This document shows positions 38,683-46,936 of a stretch of DNA of 64,000 bases, in pieces. Made by a program: the position numbers and the translations under genes. Within the stretch, counting starts at the first letter, position 1. Every line of letters begins with the position of its first letter. Source of the DNA: Streptomyces griseoloalbus. GTDB taxonomy: Bacteria > Actinomycetota > Actinomycetes > Streptomycetales > Streptomycetaceae. The DNA lies in contig BMUD01000001.1 of NCBI GenBank assembly GCA_014650015.1, positions 290,197-354,196 on the forward strand, in the 5' to 3' direction. A model generated the notes under the pieces. The model did not search any database. It had not been told where the DNA came from and saw only the letters and a list, made by a program, of their open reading frames with translations.

Positions 38683-39773
38683 TGCCGGGCGTCGACGGCG
38701 GCGAAGAGCACGCCCGCCCACGCCGCGTCCCGCTGGGACGAGAGCCGGAGGGCGACCTGGTCACCGGCGTGCGGCAGGCCCCCTTCGAGGTCGAACACGT
38801 CGGAGTCGTAGCCGAGGGTGTTGGCGTACGCCGGCACCCGCCCCGGGGCGTCCCCGGGACCGGCGATGGTGGAGTTCAGGACGTCGTCGAAGGGGTTGGC
38901 CCGGTCGGTGAACGCGGTGGAGGGGGACCCGTCGGCGGTGAGGACGAGCGAGTCGCCCGTGGTGCCGCGGTCGCCGTTGTACGCCACCAGACCCACCCGG
39001 CCCCCGGCGCCCGCGGCGAACGGCAGGTCGCGCAGCGGCATGCCCGCGCCCGTACGCGCCGCCAGCGGCATGAAGCCGTCCCAGAGCGCGAGGTGGCGCA
39101 GCGGCTCCGCCGGGTTCTCGTACGCCACCACCAGCGTCCAGCCGCCCCAGCCCCCGGCCGCCGATCTGCCGCCGGCCACGTTGACCTGGGCCACCGTGTA
39201 CAGGCCCGGCTCGCTGTCGCGTACCAGGCGCGTCACGTCCGCCGAGGCCTGGAAGGCGTCCGCGCCGTCCGCCACACGGTGTCCCACCACGGTGTCCGCG
39301 ACCAGTTCCTTGTAGGCGCCGCCCGGTTCGGCGATCAGCACCCGCCCGTTGTCCTCCGACGGCTTCTGCTCGCCCACGCGCAGGTTCCCGCCCCAGTACA
39401 GGCGCGCGTACGTCACTCGGGCGCCGGCGGGCAGACGGACCTCCGCGCGGGAGGAGTTGTACGTGTTGGGGTCCTCGTCGACATCGATGTAGCCCATGTC
39501 GAAGTCGCCGTTCACCCCGGGCCCGCCGGTCTGTGCGTCCCGGCAGGAGGACTGGGCGGTGCGGCAGGTGGCGGAGGCGTTGGCCGCGCGCACGATGCCG
39601 CCGTGCTGGACCGCCCGGTACCGCTGGGCGAAGGCGAGGCCGTCGGCCTCCGGAGCGGGTGCGGCCGGCGCGACCGGCGCGGCGGCCGCGGAGCCGCAGG
39701 GCGCCCACACCGCGGTGAGGGCGAGGGCGCCCACCGTGGCATGGCGAAGCAGCTGACCCAGGGATTGACGCAT
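38679..39773 (-). CDS. Secreted DUF3344-like surface protein
   Basis: 364 residues starting MRQSLGQLLRHATVGALALT, a Sec signal ending near AAAAPVAP. The mature part is beta-rich, with ARVTYARLYWGGNLRVGEQKP, LYTVAQVNVAGG, GGWTLVVAYENPAEPLRHLALWDGF, characteristic of DUF3344-type extracellular proteins in actinomycetes. It has two cysteines (CRTAQSSC). As the first gene of the polysaccharide operon it may bind or organise the polymer at the surface. The ATG at 39773 is chosen because the signal peptide begins there. Confidence 0.75.
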   Translation of the reverse strand: MRQSLGQLLRHATVGALALTAVWAPCGSAAAAPVAPAAPAPEADGLAFAQRYRAVQHGGIVRAANASATCRTAQSSCRDAQTGGPGVNGDFDMGYIDVDEDPNTYNSSRAEVRLPAGARVTYARLYWGGNLRVGEQKPSEDNGRVLIAEPGGAYKELVADTVVGHRVADGADAFQASADVTRLVRDSEPGLYTVAQVNVAGGRSAAGGWGGWTLVVAYENPAEPLRHLALWDGFMPLAARTGAGMPLRDLPFAAGAGGRVGLVAYNGDRGTTGDSLVLTADGSPSTAFTDRANPFDDVLNSTIAGPGDAPGRVPAYANTLGYDSDVFDLEGGLPHAGDQVALRLSSQRDAAWAGVLFAAVDARQ

Positions 39774-39887
39774 GACCGTCGGAGCCTTTCGGAACAGGTG
39801 GCGGCGCCAGGCAGCGGGGATGAGTGCGATGCGTCCGCCCGTGAGGGTGCTTCGGAGGCTCGCAACTCTAGTCACCAAACGGACAAA

Positions 39888-39906
39888 TTCACTGAAATTC
39901 AGTGAA
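39888..39906. promoter_or_regulatory. Palindrome upstream of the polysaccharide operon
   Basis: TTCACTGAAATTCAGTGAA has perfect 9-bp arms around a single A. It lies 115 bp upstream of the first operon gene and 209 bp from the divergent secreted protein gene, in an AT-rich patch. It resembles an operator rather than a terminator. Confidence 0.65.
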
Positions 39907-40114
39907 TGGTGTCAAGTGTGTTGAAATCGTGAAGCCGTACGGCGTCGTGCCACCGGACGAAAACCGGGGCGCCACGGTCACGGGGCACCGCCCCATCAGG
40001 TACGACGGGGCAGCGGGGTGAGCGAGGTTCGCGAACGGCGCATGCCGGGTTGCGGGGAGCCGGGGGCGCTTCCACGGTGGGGTCAGGATCCGACATACAC
40101 CGAAAGGAACACCC

Positions 40115-40840
40115 ATGCGTGCTCTGCCTGCACGGCGCGTCGCACTCGGCGCCCTGTGCGCCGCCTTCCTGGCCGGCGTCACCGGCCCCACCGCCATGGC
40201 GGCCGACCCGGCCCCCGGGCAGCACCGTGCGACGTCCTCCGACGCACTGCTCGTGCAGGTCAGGAACCTCGACGCCCACGAGGACGAACTCGCCCCGGTC
40301 GTCGACCTGCTGGAGGCCGCGCTCGAGGCGGACGACGGTCACCTGTCCCCCGCCGAGGCCGGCAGACTGGGCGAGGCCGCGAAGGACGCCCTGGAGAAGG
40401 TGGCCGCACAGGCCCCGGCGGACACGGACCCGCCGGCGACCACGGACACGCCGGCGGCACCCGACACGCCGGCCACCACGGACACGCCGACGGCTGCGGA
40501 CACGCCGGCGGCACCGGACCCCGCCGTGGACACGCTGCTGCCCGACACCGCGGCCGATCCCACGAGCGACGCGCTGGACGCCGCGGGGGAGGCCGTCGAC
40601 AGCCTCGTGGATCTGCTCCTCTCCGACGACGCCGAGGACGCCGACCAGGTCCCTTGGTCGGTCGACGACCTGTTGACCCGGGTGGACGACCTCGTCGGTG
40701 TGCTGGTCGGCGACGAACCCCAGGTGTCGATCCTGCCGGCGCCCGCCGGTACGGCGCCGTCGGCACAGGGGTCCCTGCTCCCGGTCGTCACACTCCCCGC
40801 GCTCACGTCGCTGACCCCGGTGCTGCTGCCGGCCTCGTGA
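40115..40840 (+). CDS. Secreted protein of unknown function, Ala/Asp/Pro/Thr-rich
   Basis: 241 residues; signal peptide RRVALGALCAAFLAGVTGPTAMA-AD. The mature protein is acidic, with two helical regions (DALLVQVRNLDAHEDELAPVV and EAVDSLVDLLLSDD) separated by a threonine/proline linker of repeated TDTPAAPDTPA units. No known domain, no cysteines after the signal and no sortase motif. AAAGGA precedes the ATG. It might be a cell-wall-spanning or matrix protein; I do not recognise it. Confidence 0.75.
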   Translation: MRALPARRVALGALCAAFLAGVTGPTAMAADPAPGQHRATSSDALLVQVRNLDAHEDELAPVVDLLEAALEADDGHLSPAEAGRLGEAAKDALEKVAAQAPADTDPPATTDTPAAPDTPATTDTPTAADTPAAPDPAVDTLLPDTAADPTSDALDAAGEAVDSLVDLLLSDDAEDADQVPWSVDDLLTRVDDLVGVLVGDEPQVSILPAPAGTAPSAQGSLLPVVTLPALTSLTPVLLPAS

Positions 40841-40998
40841 GCCGAGGGCACCGCTCCTCTCCCACGGGGCCCGGTCGTACCCCGCACTCGTACGAGGACT
40901 CGTCCGTCTCGGTGACTCCGGTTTCCGCCCCGGTGACGGATCGTTGGGCACGGCGACAGATTTCCCCTCCGGCGACCCGTGTTGCCGAAGAAAGGAAC

Positions 40999-41280
40999 AT
41001 GATGAGGTCCCTGAAGGCCGCCGCCGTCCTCGCCGGGTCACTGATCGCCGCCGGTGTCGCCGCCCCCGCGTTCGCCAGCGGCGCCGGCGACCCGCTGCCC
41101 GCCGCCGAGGGCAGGGTGATCCCGCTCAAGGACGTGACCGTCCTCGACACGCCGCTGCAGAAGCCGACCGATGTGCTCGACACCGAGAGCGAGGACTCGT
41201 TGCTCAACACGGTGAAGGACGCCGCCGCCTCGCTGCAGAACGCCGAGCCGGCGGGCGACGCGCCGACCCGCCAGGGCTGA
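40999..41280 (+). CDS. Small secreted protein
   Basis: 93 residues, MMRSLKAAAVLAGSLIAAGVAAPAFASG, a clear Sec signal; the mature ~65 residues contain LKDVTVLDTPLQKPTDVLDTE and a predicted amphipathic helix (LLNTVKDAAASLQN). AAAGGA precedes two adjacent ATGs (40999 or 41002). Small secreted proteins of this type cluster near chaplin and melC genes in Streptomyces. Followed by a good terminator. Function unknown. Confidence 0.8.
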   Translation: MMRSLKAAAVLAGSLIAAGVAAPAFASGAGDPLPAAEGRVIPLKDVTVLDTPLQKPTDVLDTESEDSLLNTVKDAAASLQNAEPAGDAPTRQG

Positions 41281-41298
41281 CGAACGCCCCACCCCCGA

Positions 41299-41327
41299 AC
41301 GGCCTCCGGTCAAAACCCGGGGGCCGT
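41299..41327 (+). terminator. Terminator after the small secreted protein gene
   Basis: ACGGCCTCCGG pairs with CCGGGGGCCGT (one G-U), followed by CCTTTT. Confidence 0.88.
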
Positions 41328-41430
41328 CCTTTTGTGTGTCCACGGCCCCGCTCCCGGCGCGTCATGGTGACCGCACGCGGCCTTCCCCGGTTACCGCTCT
41401 ACGGACAACCGTACGGACGAGGAGTGCAGC

Positions 41431-41916
41431 ATGGTCGTCAACATCAGCGGGGCACCGGTGGGTGCCGAGGAATCGACACCGGACCCGGCGCCGCCCGGGC
41501 CGGCGGGCAGGACCCGGCGGGATCTCGCGCGCGGGCTGCGCGCCTGCGCGCTCACCGCCGCCCTGATCCCGGCGATCGCCGCCTTCCGGGCCCCGCGCCC
41601 CCGATCCGGACCCGGCGCCCCCGGCGGCACGGCCTTCGCGCAGACCCACCGGGGCCGCCGCATCCGAGGCGTGTGGATGCCCGCGAGCGGCCACGGCGAG
41701 GACGGCCGGTGGCACGTCACCGTGGACGGCCGCCCGCTGCACCTGATGCGCCGCGCCGACGGCACCTGGCTGAGCATGGTCGACCACTACTGCTCCTACC
41801 CCACACCGCTCGACGCCGCCCGCGCGGCCGTCGACGCCCTCGTCCCCGGCCGGCGGCTGCGGGCGGACGGCGCGGCACACGCGCACCGGGAGGACCGTCA
41901 TGGCGTACGTGCGTAA
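41431..41916 (+). CDS. melC1: Tyrosinase co-factor / copper chaperone MelC1
   Basis: 161 residues. A twin-arginine-like signal anchor (RTRRDLARGLRACALTAALI, about 28-50) leads to the caddie domain: TAFAQTHRGRRIRGVWMP, VTVDGRPLHLMRRADGTWLSMVDHYCSYPTP. MelC1 inserts copper into apo-tyrosinase, supplies the Tat signal for export of both proteins, and then releases. GAGGAG precedes the ATG. The gene overlaps melC2 by 17 bp. The N-terminal leader is longer and more Pro-rich than in classical MelC1. Confidence 0.93.
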   Translation: MVVNISGAPVGAEESTPDPAPPGPAGRTRRDLARGLRACALTAALIPAIAAFRAPRPRSGPGAPGGTAFAQTHRGRRIRGVWMPASGHGEDGRWHVTVDGRPLHLMRRADGTWLSMVDHYCSYPTPLDAARAAVDALVPGRRLRADGAAHAHREDRHGVRA

Positions 41917-42766
41917 GGACGCCGCCACGCTCACGGCCACCGAGAAGCGCCGGTTCGTCAACGCGTTGCTCGAGGTCAAACGGCGCGGCGAATACGACGA
42001 GTTCGTGCGGACGCACCTCGCGTACTACTCCTCCGACGGCGAACGCGGACTGCGCACCGCGCACATGGCGCCCTCCTTCCTGCCCTGGCACCGCCGGTTC
42101 CTGCTCGATCTGGAGGAGGCCCTGCGACGGGTGGACGAGTCGGTGACCCTGCCGTACTGGGACTGGACCCGTGACCGCACGACCACCTCCGCCCCGTGGA
42201 CGCAGGACCTCCTCGGGGGCAACGGCCGCCGCTCCGACCTCCAGGTGACGACGGGCCCGTTCGCCCACCGTGAGGGAAACTGGACCATCACGGTGGGGGT
42301 GACCGAGGAGGAGTTCCTCACCCGGGACCTCGGCCGCCGGAGCGCCCCGATCGGCCTGCCCGCGAAGTCCGACCTGGAGTGGGCCCTCACGGAGTCCGCC
42401 TACGACGTGTCGCCCTGGGACTCGACGGTGACACGCGGGTTCCGCAACCGGCTGGAGGGCTGGGGCACCGGGCGGGGCAGCGTTTCGTGGCGCAACCACA
42501 ACCGGGTGCACCGCTGGGTCGGCGGGACCATGCTGTCCGCCACCTCCGTCAACGACCCCGTCTTCTGGCTGCACCACGCCTTCGTCGACCTGCAGTGGTA
42601 CCGCTGGCAGCAGCGGCACCGCGGGGCCCGCTACCTGCCCGCCACCCCGCCGGGCCCCGGCGACGCGCAGCACGGCCGGATCGTGGCCCGGCACGAGCGG
42701 CTGCCCCCGTGGGACGTGACCCCGCACGAGCTGGAGGACGCCGGCCGGATCTACCGGTACGCGTGA
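41900..42766 (+). CDS. melC2: Tyrosinase MelC2
   Basis: 288 residues, a type-3 copper monophenol oxidase that makes melanin from tyrosine. CuA ligands His39, His55 and His64 (FLPWHRRFLLDLE); CuB ligands His200 and His204 (NHNRVHRWVGG) and His226 (FWLHHAFVD). Numbering at CuB is about ten higher than in the best-known Streptomyces tyrosinases, so there is a small insertion between the two sites. No signal peptide of its own, as expected, since it leaves with MelC1. GGGAGGA lies just before the ATG. Confidence 0.96.
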   Translation: MAYVRKDAATLTATEKRRFVNALLEVKRRGEYDEFVRTHLAYYSSDGERGLRTAHMAPSFLPWHRRFLLDLEEALRRVDESVTLPYWDWTRDRTTTSAPWTQDLLGGNGRRSDLQVTTGPFAHREGNWTITVGVTEEEFLTRDLGRRSAPIGLPAKSDLEWALTESAYDVSPWDSTVTRGFRNRLEGWGTGRGSVSWRNHNRVHRWVGGTMLSATSVNDPVFWLHHAFVDLQWYRWQQRHRGARYLPATPPGPGDAQHGRIVARHERLPPWDVTPHELEDAGRIYRYA

Positions 42767-42963
42767 GGCGGCGCGGGTTGATGCGACACGCGGGGCGCCG
42801 TGTCTTCCGATTCGTGCACAGCCGCACCACAGCATGCCGATTCTCGGGAAATTTACATAGATGGGCGTTTCGGGCCGACAAAAGCGTCACGCGTCACCTA
42901 GACTGACGACTGTCAGTGACCGACCCATTACGGGTTGTGTCCATTGCAAGAAACGGAGAGGTA

Positions 42964-43257
42964 ATGCGCAAGATCCAGAAGGCCGCTCTCGTTGTGGCCA
43001 TGCTCGGCTCGGTTGGCGCCCTCGGCGCCGGCACCGCGGTTGCCAACGACAAGCCGGACGTCAAGTTCGAGGTCGGGCACGGCGGCTGCGAGACCACGAG
43101 CGGCGACAACATCAGCGTCCTGAGCAACGTCGGCGTCGCGAACGGCCTCCTCGGCAACGGCATCCTCACCTTCGGTGACGAGGCGAGGAACGGCAGCCAG
43201 GAGCTTCCGCAGTCCGGCAACATGGTCGACTGCTCGCTGAAGGCCTTCACGGGCTGA
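42964..43257 (+). CDS. Small secreted two-cysteine protein (copy 1)
   Basis: 97 residues: signal MRKIQKAALVVAMLGSVGALGAGTAVA, then DKPDVKFEVGHGGCETTSG, DNISVLSNVGVANGLLGNG, and a C-terminal NMVDCSLKAFTG. The mature part has two Cys (GGCET and VDCS) that could form a disulfide. GAGAGG precedes the ATG. Its signal, GCET and VDCS blocks are shared with the next gene, so the two are paralogues. Not a chaplin by motif, though the internal Gly/Asn/Val text is reminiscent. Function unknown. Confidence 0.8.
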   Translation: MRKIQKAALVVAMLGSVGALGAGTAVANDKPDVKFEVGHGGCETTSGDNISVLSNVGVANGLLGNGILTFGDEARNGSQELPQSGNMVDCSLKAFTG

Positions 43258-43283
43258 CGCCGGACAGACGACTGAGGGCAGGT

Positions 43284-43303
43284 CCCGGGGCGTGAGCCCC
43301 GGG
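43284..43303 (+). terminator. Hairpin after copy 1
   Basis: CCCGGGGC / GCCCCGGG, loop GTGA, 26 bp after the stop. Confidence 0.75.
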
Positions 43304-43435
43304 GCCTCTCCCTGACATTCCTTACCAGCCCGAGCGTTGACTTCGTGCCACCTTTCCGGGGCATCCGTGCAGGGGTCGCATGGCTTCGAGACGTACGGCG
43401 CCTGGGGGGATTCACCGCAAAAAGGATAAAACCCG

Positions 43436-43690
43436 ATGCAGAATCTGAAGAAGGCCGCAGTAGTGGCGGGACTCCTGGGGGGCTCCGTTCTGATGGGGCT
43501 TGGTACCGCCCAGGCTCACGAGGGCAAGACCGCCGCCTGCGACGGGCAGGCCAGTGACAGTCGCTGTACGCAGAGCGAGTCGCGGTACACCACCAAGGAC
43601 GGCAAGCGCGTCCATGTCGTGGTCACGCGAGAAGGCTGCGAGACCGAGGGCAGCGGTAACGCCGTCGACTGCTCCGTTCGCTACCCCTGA
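43436..43690 (+). CDS. Small secreted cysteine protein (copy 2)
   Basis: 84 residues: signal MQNLKKAAVVAGLLGGSVLMGLGTAQA, mature HEGKTAACDGQASDSRCTQ, then REGCETEGSGNAVDCSVRYP. It shares the GCET...VDCS ending with its upstream neighbour but has two additional cysteines and a basic KDGKRVHVVVTRE strand in place of the Gly-rich middle. AAAAAGGA precedes the ATG. Likely exported; role unknown. Confidence 0.75.
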   Translation: MQNLKKAAVVAGLLGGSVLMGLGTAQAHEGKTAACDGQASDSRCTQSESRYTTKDGKRVHVVVTREGCETEGSGNAVDCSVRYP

Positions 43691-43779
43691 CGCGTTCAGG
43701 GGTGATGACGCTCCCCGAAGCAGCCGTGACCGCCGCTGAGCTGCGTGGGGCCTTCGCCACAGCGCCATGAGCAGTGGCC

Positions 43780-43836
43780 GCCCGAACGTCGGATGGCCGG
43801 ACCCAGTGAATGGGTCCGGCCATCCGACGTTCGGGC
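43780..43836. terminator. Perfect 26-bp stem-loop
   Basis: 26 bases (43780-43805, starting GCCCGAACGTCGG) are followed by a 5-nt loop GTGAA and their exact complement (43811-43836). It lies between convergent genes, about 90 bp after copy 2, so it can terminate both directions. The perfection and length are unusual for a simple terminator. Confidence 0.8.
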
Positions 43837-43985
43837 GACAGGGTCGCGGACGAGGGGGCCCGGGCCGAGCGAGATCTCGGGCACCACCGGCGCGGCGTCC
43901 GTCACGCGGGCACAGGCATGCCGCCGGCCCGAACACCGGCGGCAACCGCGCACTCGACTCGGCGCCGCACGTCGGCGCCTCCGTG

Positions 43986-44942
43986 TCACCCGGCCGAAGA
44001 CGCCGGCGACTCGACGGCGTTGCAGTACGGCAGGCCGTCGATCGGGCGATCGGTGAAGAACCGGCCGATCAGGTCCGAGGACTCCTCCCTGCGCTCGACG
44101 GTGACGAGATGGTCCGCCTCCCTGACGGTCGTGAACCGTGCCGCGGGCATCGCCGCGGCGAGCTCCCGGCCCATCTCGGGGGTGCACAGGGTGTCGTACT
44201 CCCCGGTGAACACCAGGGACGGCACGTCGGGGACGGGCAGGGTCTCGTAGCAGCCGTGCGTCAGCAGCCTCGTGTTGTGCTCGACGGCCTTCTCCAGCTC
44301 GTCCGGCGTCTGGTTCAGGAACTGCCGGTGGAGCAGGCGGGCCACGGCCGCGTGCCGGCGGACCTGGCCGGCGCCCGGGTTCGACATGAACAGCCGCACC
44401 AGCCCGCCGGCGGCCTCCTCGATCTCGCCGCGCTCGATCGCGCGCGTCAGGCGGGGGACGGCATGGGTGTAGAGCTCGGGAAAGCGCTTGGCCGCACCGC
44501 AGAACACGATGCGGGCGACGAACTCGGGGTGGAGCTGCGCGAAACGCAGCCCGACCACCTCACCGAAGCAGCCGCCGAAGAGGTTCACGCGCGGCATCCC
44601 GATCTCGACCAGCATGTGCCTGACCGCGGCGGCGAGGAAATCGATGCCGTACCGGGCGGGCAGGAAGTCGGCGGTACCGTAACCGGGGAGATCGACGGTG
44701 ACCAGCGTGGCGAGCGGTGACAGGTACTTCTCGTGGCCCTGCCACGAGTACCTGTTCTGGGACGAGCCCCCGAGCAGCACCAGCGGCGCGGTCAGCGGCG
44801 CGGGCTGATGGACGATGCGGCACTCGTACGCGAAGCCCTCGAAGACGAGCCCTCGCTCCTCCACCTGTCCCGTCGCTGGTGGAACGGGCCCGGAGCATCC
44901 GGCGGCGGGCGGGTCCTGGGTGGCGATGACGGCAGTGCGCAT
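43986..44942 (-). CDS. Alpha/beta hydrolase with a cysteine in the nucleophile elbow
   Basis: 318 residues. APLVLLGGSSQNRYSW provides the oxyanion region, the nucleophile elbow is NLFGGCFGEVVGL with Cys125 where Ser is usual, the acid is in FTGEYDTLC and the His in READHLVTV. Cys nucleophiles occur in dienelactone hydrolases and a few C-C hydrolases and acyl-transfer enzymes. The ATG at 44942 (MRTAVIATQ) has GGAG upstream; an ATG 17 codons earlier is weaker. No operon partners. Substrate unknown. Confidence 0.85.
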   Translation of the reverse strand: MRTAVIATQDPPAAGCSGPVPPATGQVEERGLVFEGFAYECRIVHQPAPLTAPLVLLGGSSQNRYSWQGHEKYLSPLATLVTVDLPGYGTADFLPARYGIDFLAAAVRHMLVEIGMPRVNLFGGCFGEVVGLRFAQLHPEFVARIVFCGAAKRFPELYTHAVPRLTRAIERGEIEEAAGGLVRLFMSNPGAGQVRRHAAVARLLHRQFLNQTPDELEKAVEHNTRLLTHGCYETLPVPDVPSLVFTGEYDTLCTPEMGRELAAAMPAARFTTVREADHLVTVERREESSDLIGRFFTDRPIDGLPYCNAVESPASSAG

Positions 44943-45148
44943 GAGCGGCTCCGGGAAGCGGCGGAACGACGGAAAGACGGCGAACCGCTCCATGATTACC
45001 AGGAATCAGGCCATTCAGGCGTAATCACTCCATTGTGGGCGATCCTGGCTGGAGTGTTTGATTCGGGTACTGGCCGCGTGTCCCGGAACAGGACGTCGCC
45101 TCCCTCGGTGAGGGACCACCGCCGTCGTCAGCGAGCTCGGGGGGGCGG

Positions 45149-45474
45149 TCACGCGGTGGTGGGACGGCGCGCCGGGTCCTGCCCGGGGATGCCGCTCGCG
45201 TGGTGCGCGGCGTGCCACGCGGATCTGCGCAGATGACGTTCGGGGTCGCGGATGCCCGCGATCTCGCCCAGGCCGATGATGTACGGCCGCAGACCGGCCT
45301 GGAGTTCACGCAGGGCCCGCCGGAACTCCGCGTTCTCGGACCAGGCCGACTCGTCTTCGCCGGGGTGTGCCTCCTCGAAGGCGCGCAGCCGTGGATGCCA
45401 GGTGGCGAGGAAGGGCGCGAGCTCGAAGTTGAGGATGTCCAGGATCAGTTCGTGGACGGAGTCGCCGTTCGCCG
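45149..45474 (-). pseudogene. C-terminal remnant of a conserved Streptomyces protein
   Basis: The minus strand encodes NGDSVHELILDILNFELAPF, LATWHPRLRAFEEAHPG, ENAEFRRALRELQAGLRPYI, GLGEIAGIRDPERHL and ends at 45149. It reads as genuine protein and recalls a family of helical Streptomyces proteins with LRPVLARWHPxL motifs, but there is no start codon in the frame and the 5' part is missing at ~45475. Confidence 0.65.
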
Positions 45475-45480
45475 GGGGAG

Positions 45481-46008
45481 GGGGAGCGCGCCGCCGGGCT
45501 GGGCAGCGCTCCGGAGGACCTGCGCGACCTGGACTGGGAGCGCACCGCGGTACCGGGCGACTTCTGCGATGTTCCGGGCCGCATCACCTTCACCTCCGGT
45601 GAGGCCATGGCGCGGTCCGGCACCTGGGGCACGGCCCATGCCGAGCACCGCCCCGAGGACGTCGTCTACGGGAACGTCCTCGGGGACTCCCGGGTCGAGG
45701 CGGCGCTGCTGGTGGGCTGCGACACCGGTGGCGAGACGGCGGGCGGCCGACTCGCCTGGGCCTACCTGGTGTTCACCAGTGAGGAGCACGAGCTGCGGCT
45801 CGTGGGCACCATCACTCCTCAGCAGTACCTGGGCGGGCACGCCAGCGCGTTCGACGGGATCGAGCTGGACTCCGGCCGGGTCACCGCCCACGAGAGCTGG
45901 CATCGGAAGAACGATCCCACCTGCTGCCCTTCGGGCAAGGCCGTCACCACATGGACCCCGGGCGACGACGGAACCCTCGAGGCGGGATCACCGCGCATCA
46001 CGGCCTGA
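45481..46008 (+). pseudogene. N-terminally truncated secreted/lipoprotein-type gene
   Basis: In-frame coding text begins abruptly at about 45481 (GLGSAPEDLRDLDWERTAVP, GDFCDVPGRITFTSGEA) and continues through GNVLGDSRVEAALLVGCDTG and EEHELRLVGTITPQQYLGGH to the stop at 46006-46008. The signal peptide and first residues are missing; only an internal ATG at 45607 could start translation (133 codons) and it lacks a ribosome site. Homologues I recall of this type are secreted or lipoproteins. It faces away from the preceding remnant. Confidence 0.65.
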
Positions 46009-46068
46009 CCGAGAAGGAGGGGCTGCGGCGCAGCGCGTCCGAGCCGCGTGAACGCAGCTCGGACCGTG

Positions 46069-46116
46069 TGGCGCCCCGGCAGGACTCGAACCTGCGGCCA
46101 AGCGCTCAGAAGGCGC
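46069..46116 (-). repeat. Partial tRNA-Arg 3' copy, distal attachment site
   Basis: This 48-bp segment repeats the 3' half of the intact tRNA-Arg at 48215 (T-arm, variable region, anticodon loop and CCA end) in the same orientation, with one base missing in the acceptor C-run and one substitution next to the anticodon. It is the expected att duplicate of an element integrated in that tRNA gene. Confidence 0.85.
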
Positions 46117-46223
46117 TTGGTGAGATCACCGGTGCATGCCTTCTGACGCGGAACTCTTCGGGCGACGAGCGCGGAGGCGCGGCGGCTTCGACACGCATTC
46201 GGCAGGGAGGGCGTGCGACGCGT

Positions 46224-46251
46224 GTTCTCGGCGTTCTCTCAGGCCGAGAAC
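46224..46251 (-). terminator. Hairpin downstream of the cargo gene
   Basis: 9-bp stem GTTCTCGGC / GCCGAGAAC, 10-nt loop, 17 bp beyond the stop of the minus-strand gene. Confidence 0.65.
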
Positions 46252-46267
46252 GAGAGGTAACGCCGCC

Positions 46268-46876
46268 TCAGATGGTCGGGGTGTCGTCAACAATCGGCCG
46301 GTGAATCTCAACGACCGGCTTCCACCCCGCGGAGAACTCGATGAAGTCCGCACGGGTGGGGTAGGTGTCGATCGCGCGACGGTCACGCTTGGGGCTGTCG
46401 CTCCCCTTGCGCCCCCGGGGAATCTGCTCCTCGAAGATGTCGACCTTCACGTCGGGAACCTCCTTGAGGCCCTGGCGCCAGATCTGCACGACGTCGGCGC
46501 CGAACGCCTGCCGGGCCGCAGCGTAAAGGGCCGTGAGGGCCCCCCTGTCCCCACCGGGGACGAAAAGTGCCAGGTCCAGCACGACACCGGCGGACTGGAG
46601 GACCTCGATGGTCACCGAGCCGTTTTCGTCGGCCAAGTAGATTCCGGCTTCATTCTCGTCGTCGGGAAGGCAGGAGACCTCTTCCTGGAATATGGTTCTC
46701 GCCGTGACCGAGCCGCCCTCGAAACTCTCGCCGGACTTGGTCAGAAAAGCAGGGACGTAGCAGTCGGGAAGTTTGAGTTCTTCCGTGTCGGCGGAAACGA
46801 AGAGCCTGTCCTTCACGCCGAGCTTCGTCACTTCTTCCAGCGAGAGGCGGCGAACGGTGATCTTCTCCGTGTTCAC
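46268..46876 (-). CDS. Hypothetical cargo protein of the relic element
   Basis: 202 residues from a GTG start (MNTEKITVRRLSLEEVTKLG) with AAAGGGA upstream. The gene is visibly less GC-rich than its neighbours and uses more A/T-ending codons, consistent with transfer. The protein is acidic, mixed alpha/beta, with FVSADTEELKLPDCYVPAF, EAGIYLADENGSVTIEVLQS, and a helical LTALYAAARQAFGADVVQIWRQ segment; no signal or membrane helix. I recognise no domain. It is the only intact gene inside the relic, so it may have a useful function (regulation, toxin-antitoxin or defence are guesses). Confidence 0.75.
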   Translation of the reverse strand: MNTEKITVRRLSLEEVTKLGVKDRLFVSADTEELKLPDCYVPAFLTKSGESFEGGSVTARTIFQEEVSCLPDDENEAGIYLADENGSVTIEVLQSAGVVLDLALFVPGGDRGALTALYAAARQAFGADVVQIWRQGLKEVPDVKVDIFEEQIPRGRKGSDSPKRDRRAIDTYPTRADFIEFSAGWKPVVEIHRPIVDDTPTI

Positions 46877-46936
46877 GATTTCCCTTTCAGGTAGCACTGT
46901 CCCTCCGAACAAGGACGCTATCACGAAACTGCGAGG

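Noticed and set aside
42964-43257. Small secreted protein as a short chaplin
   Set aside because: Lacks the PVNxCGN and CVN spacing of chaplins.
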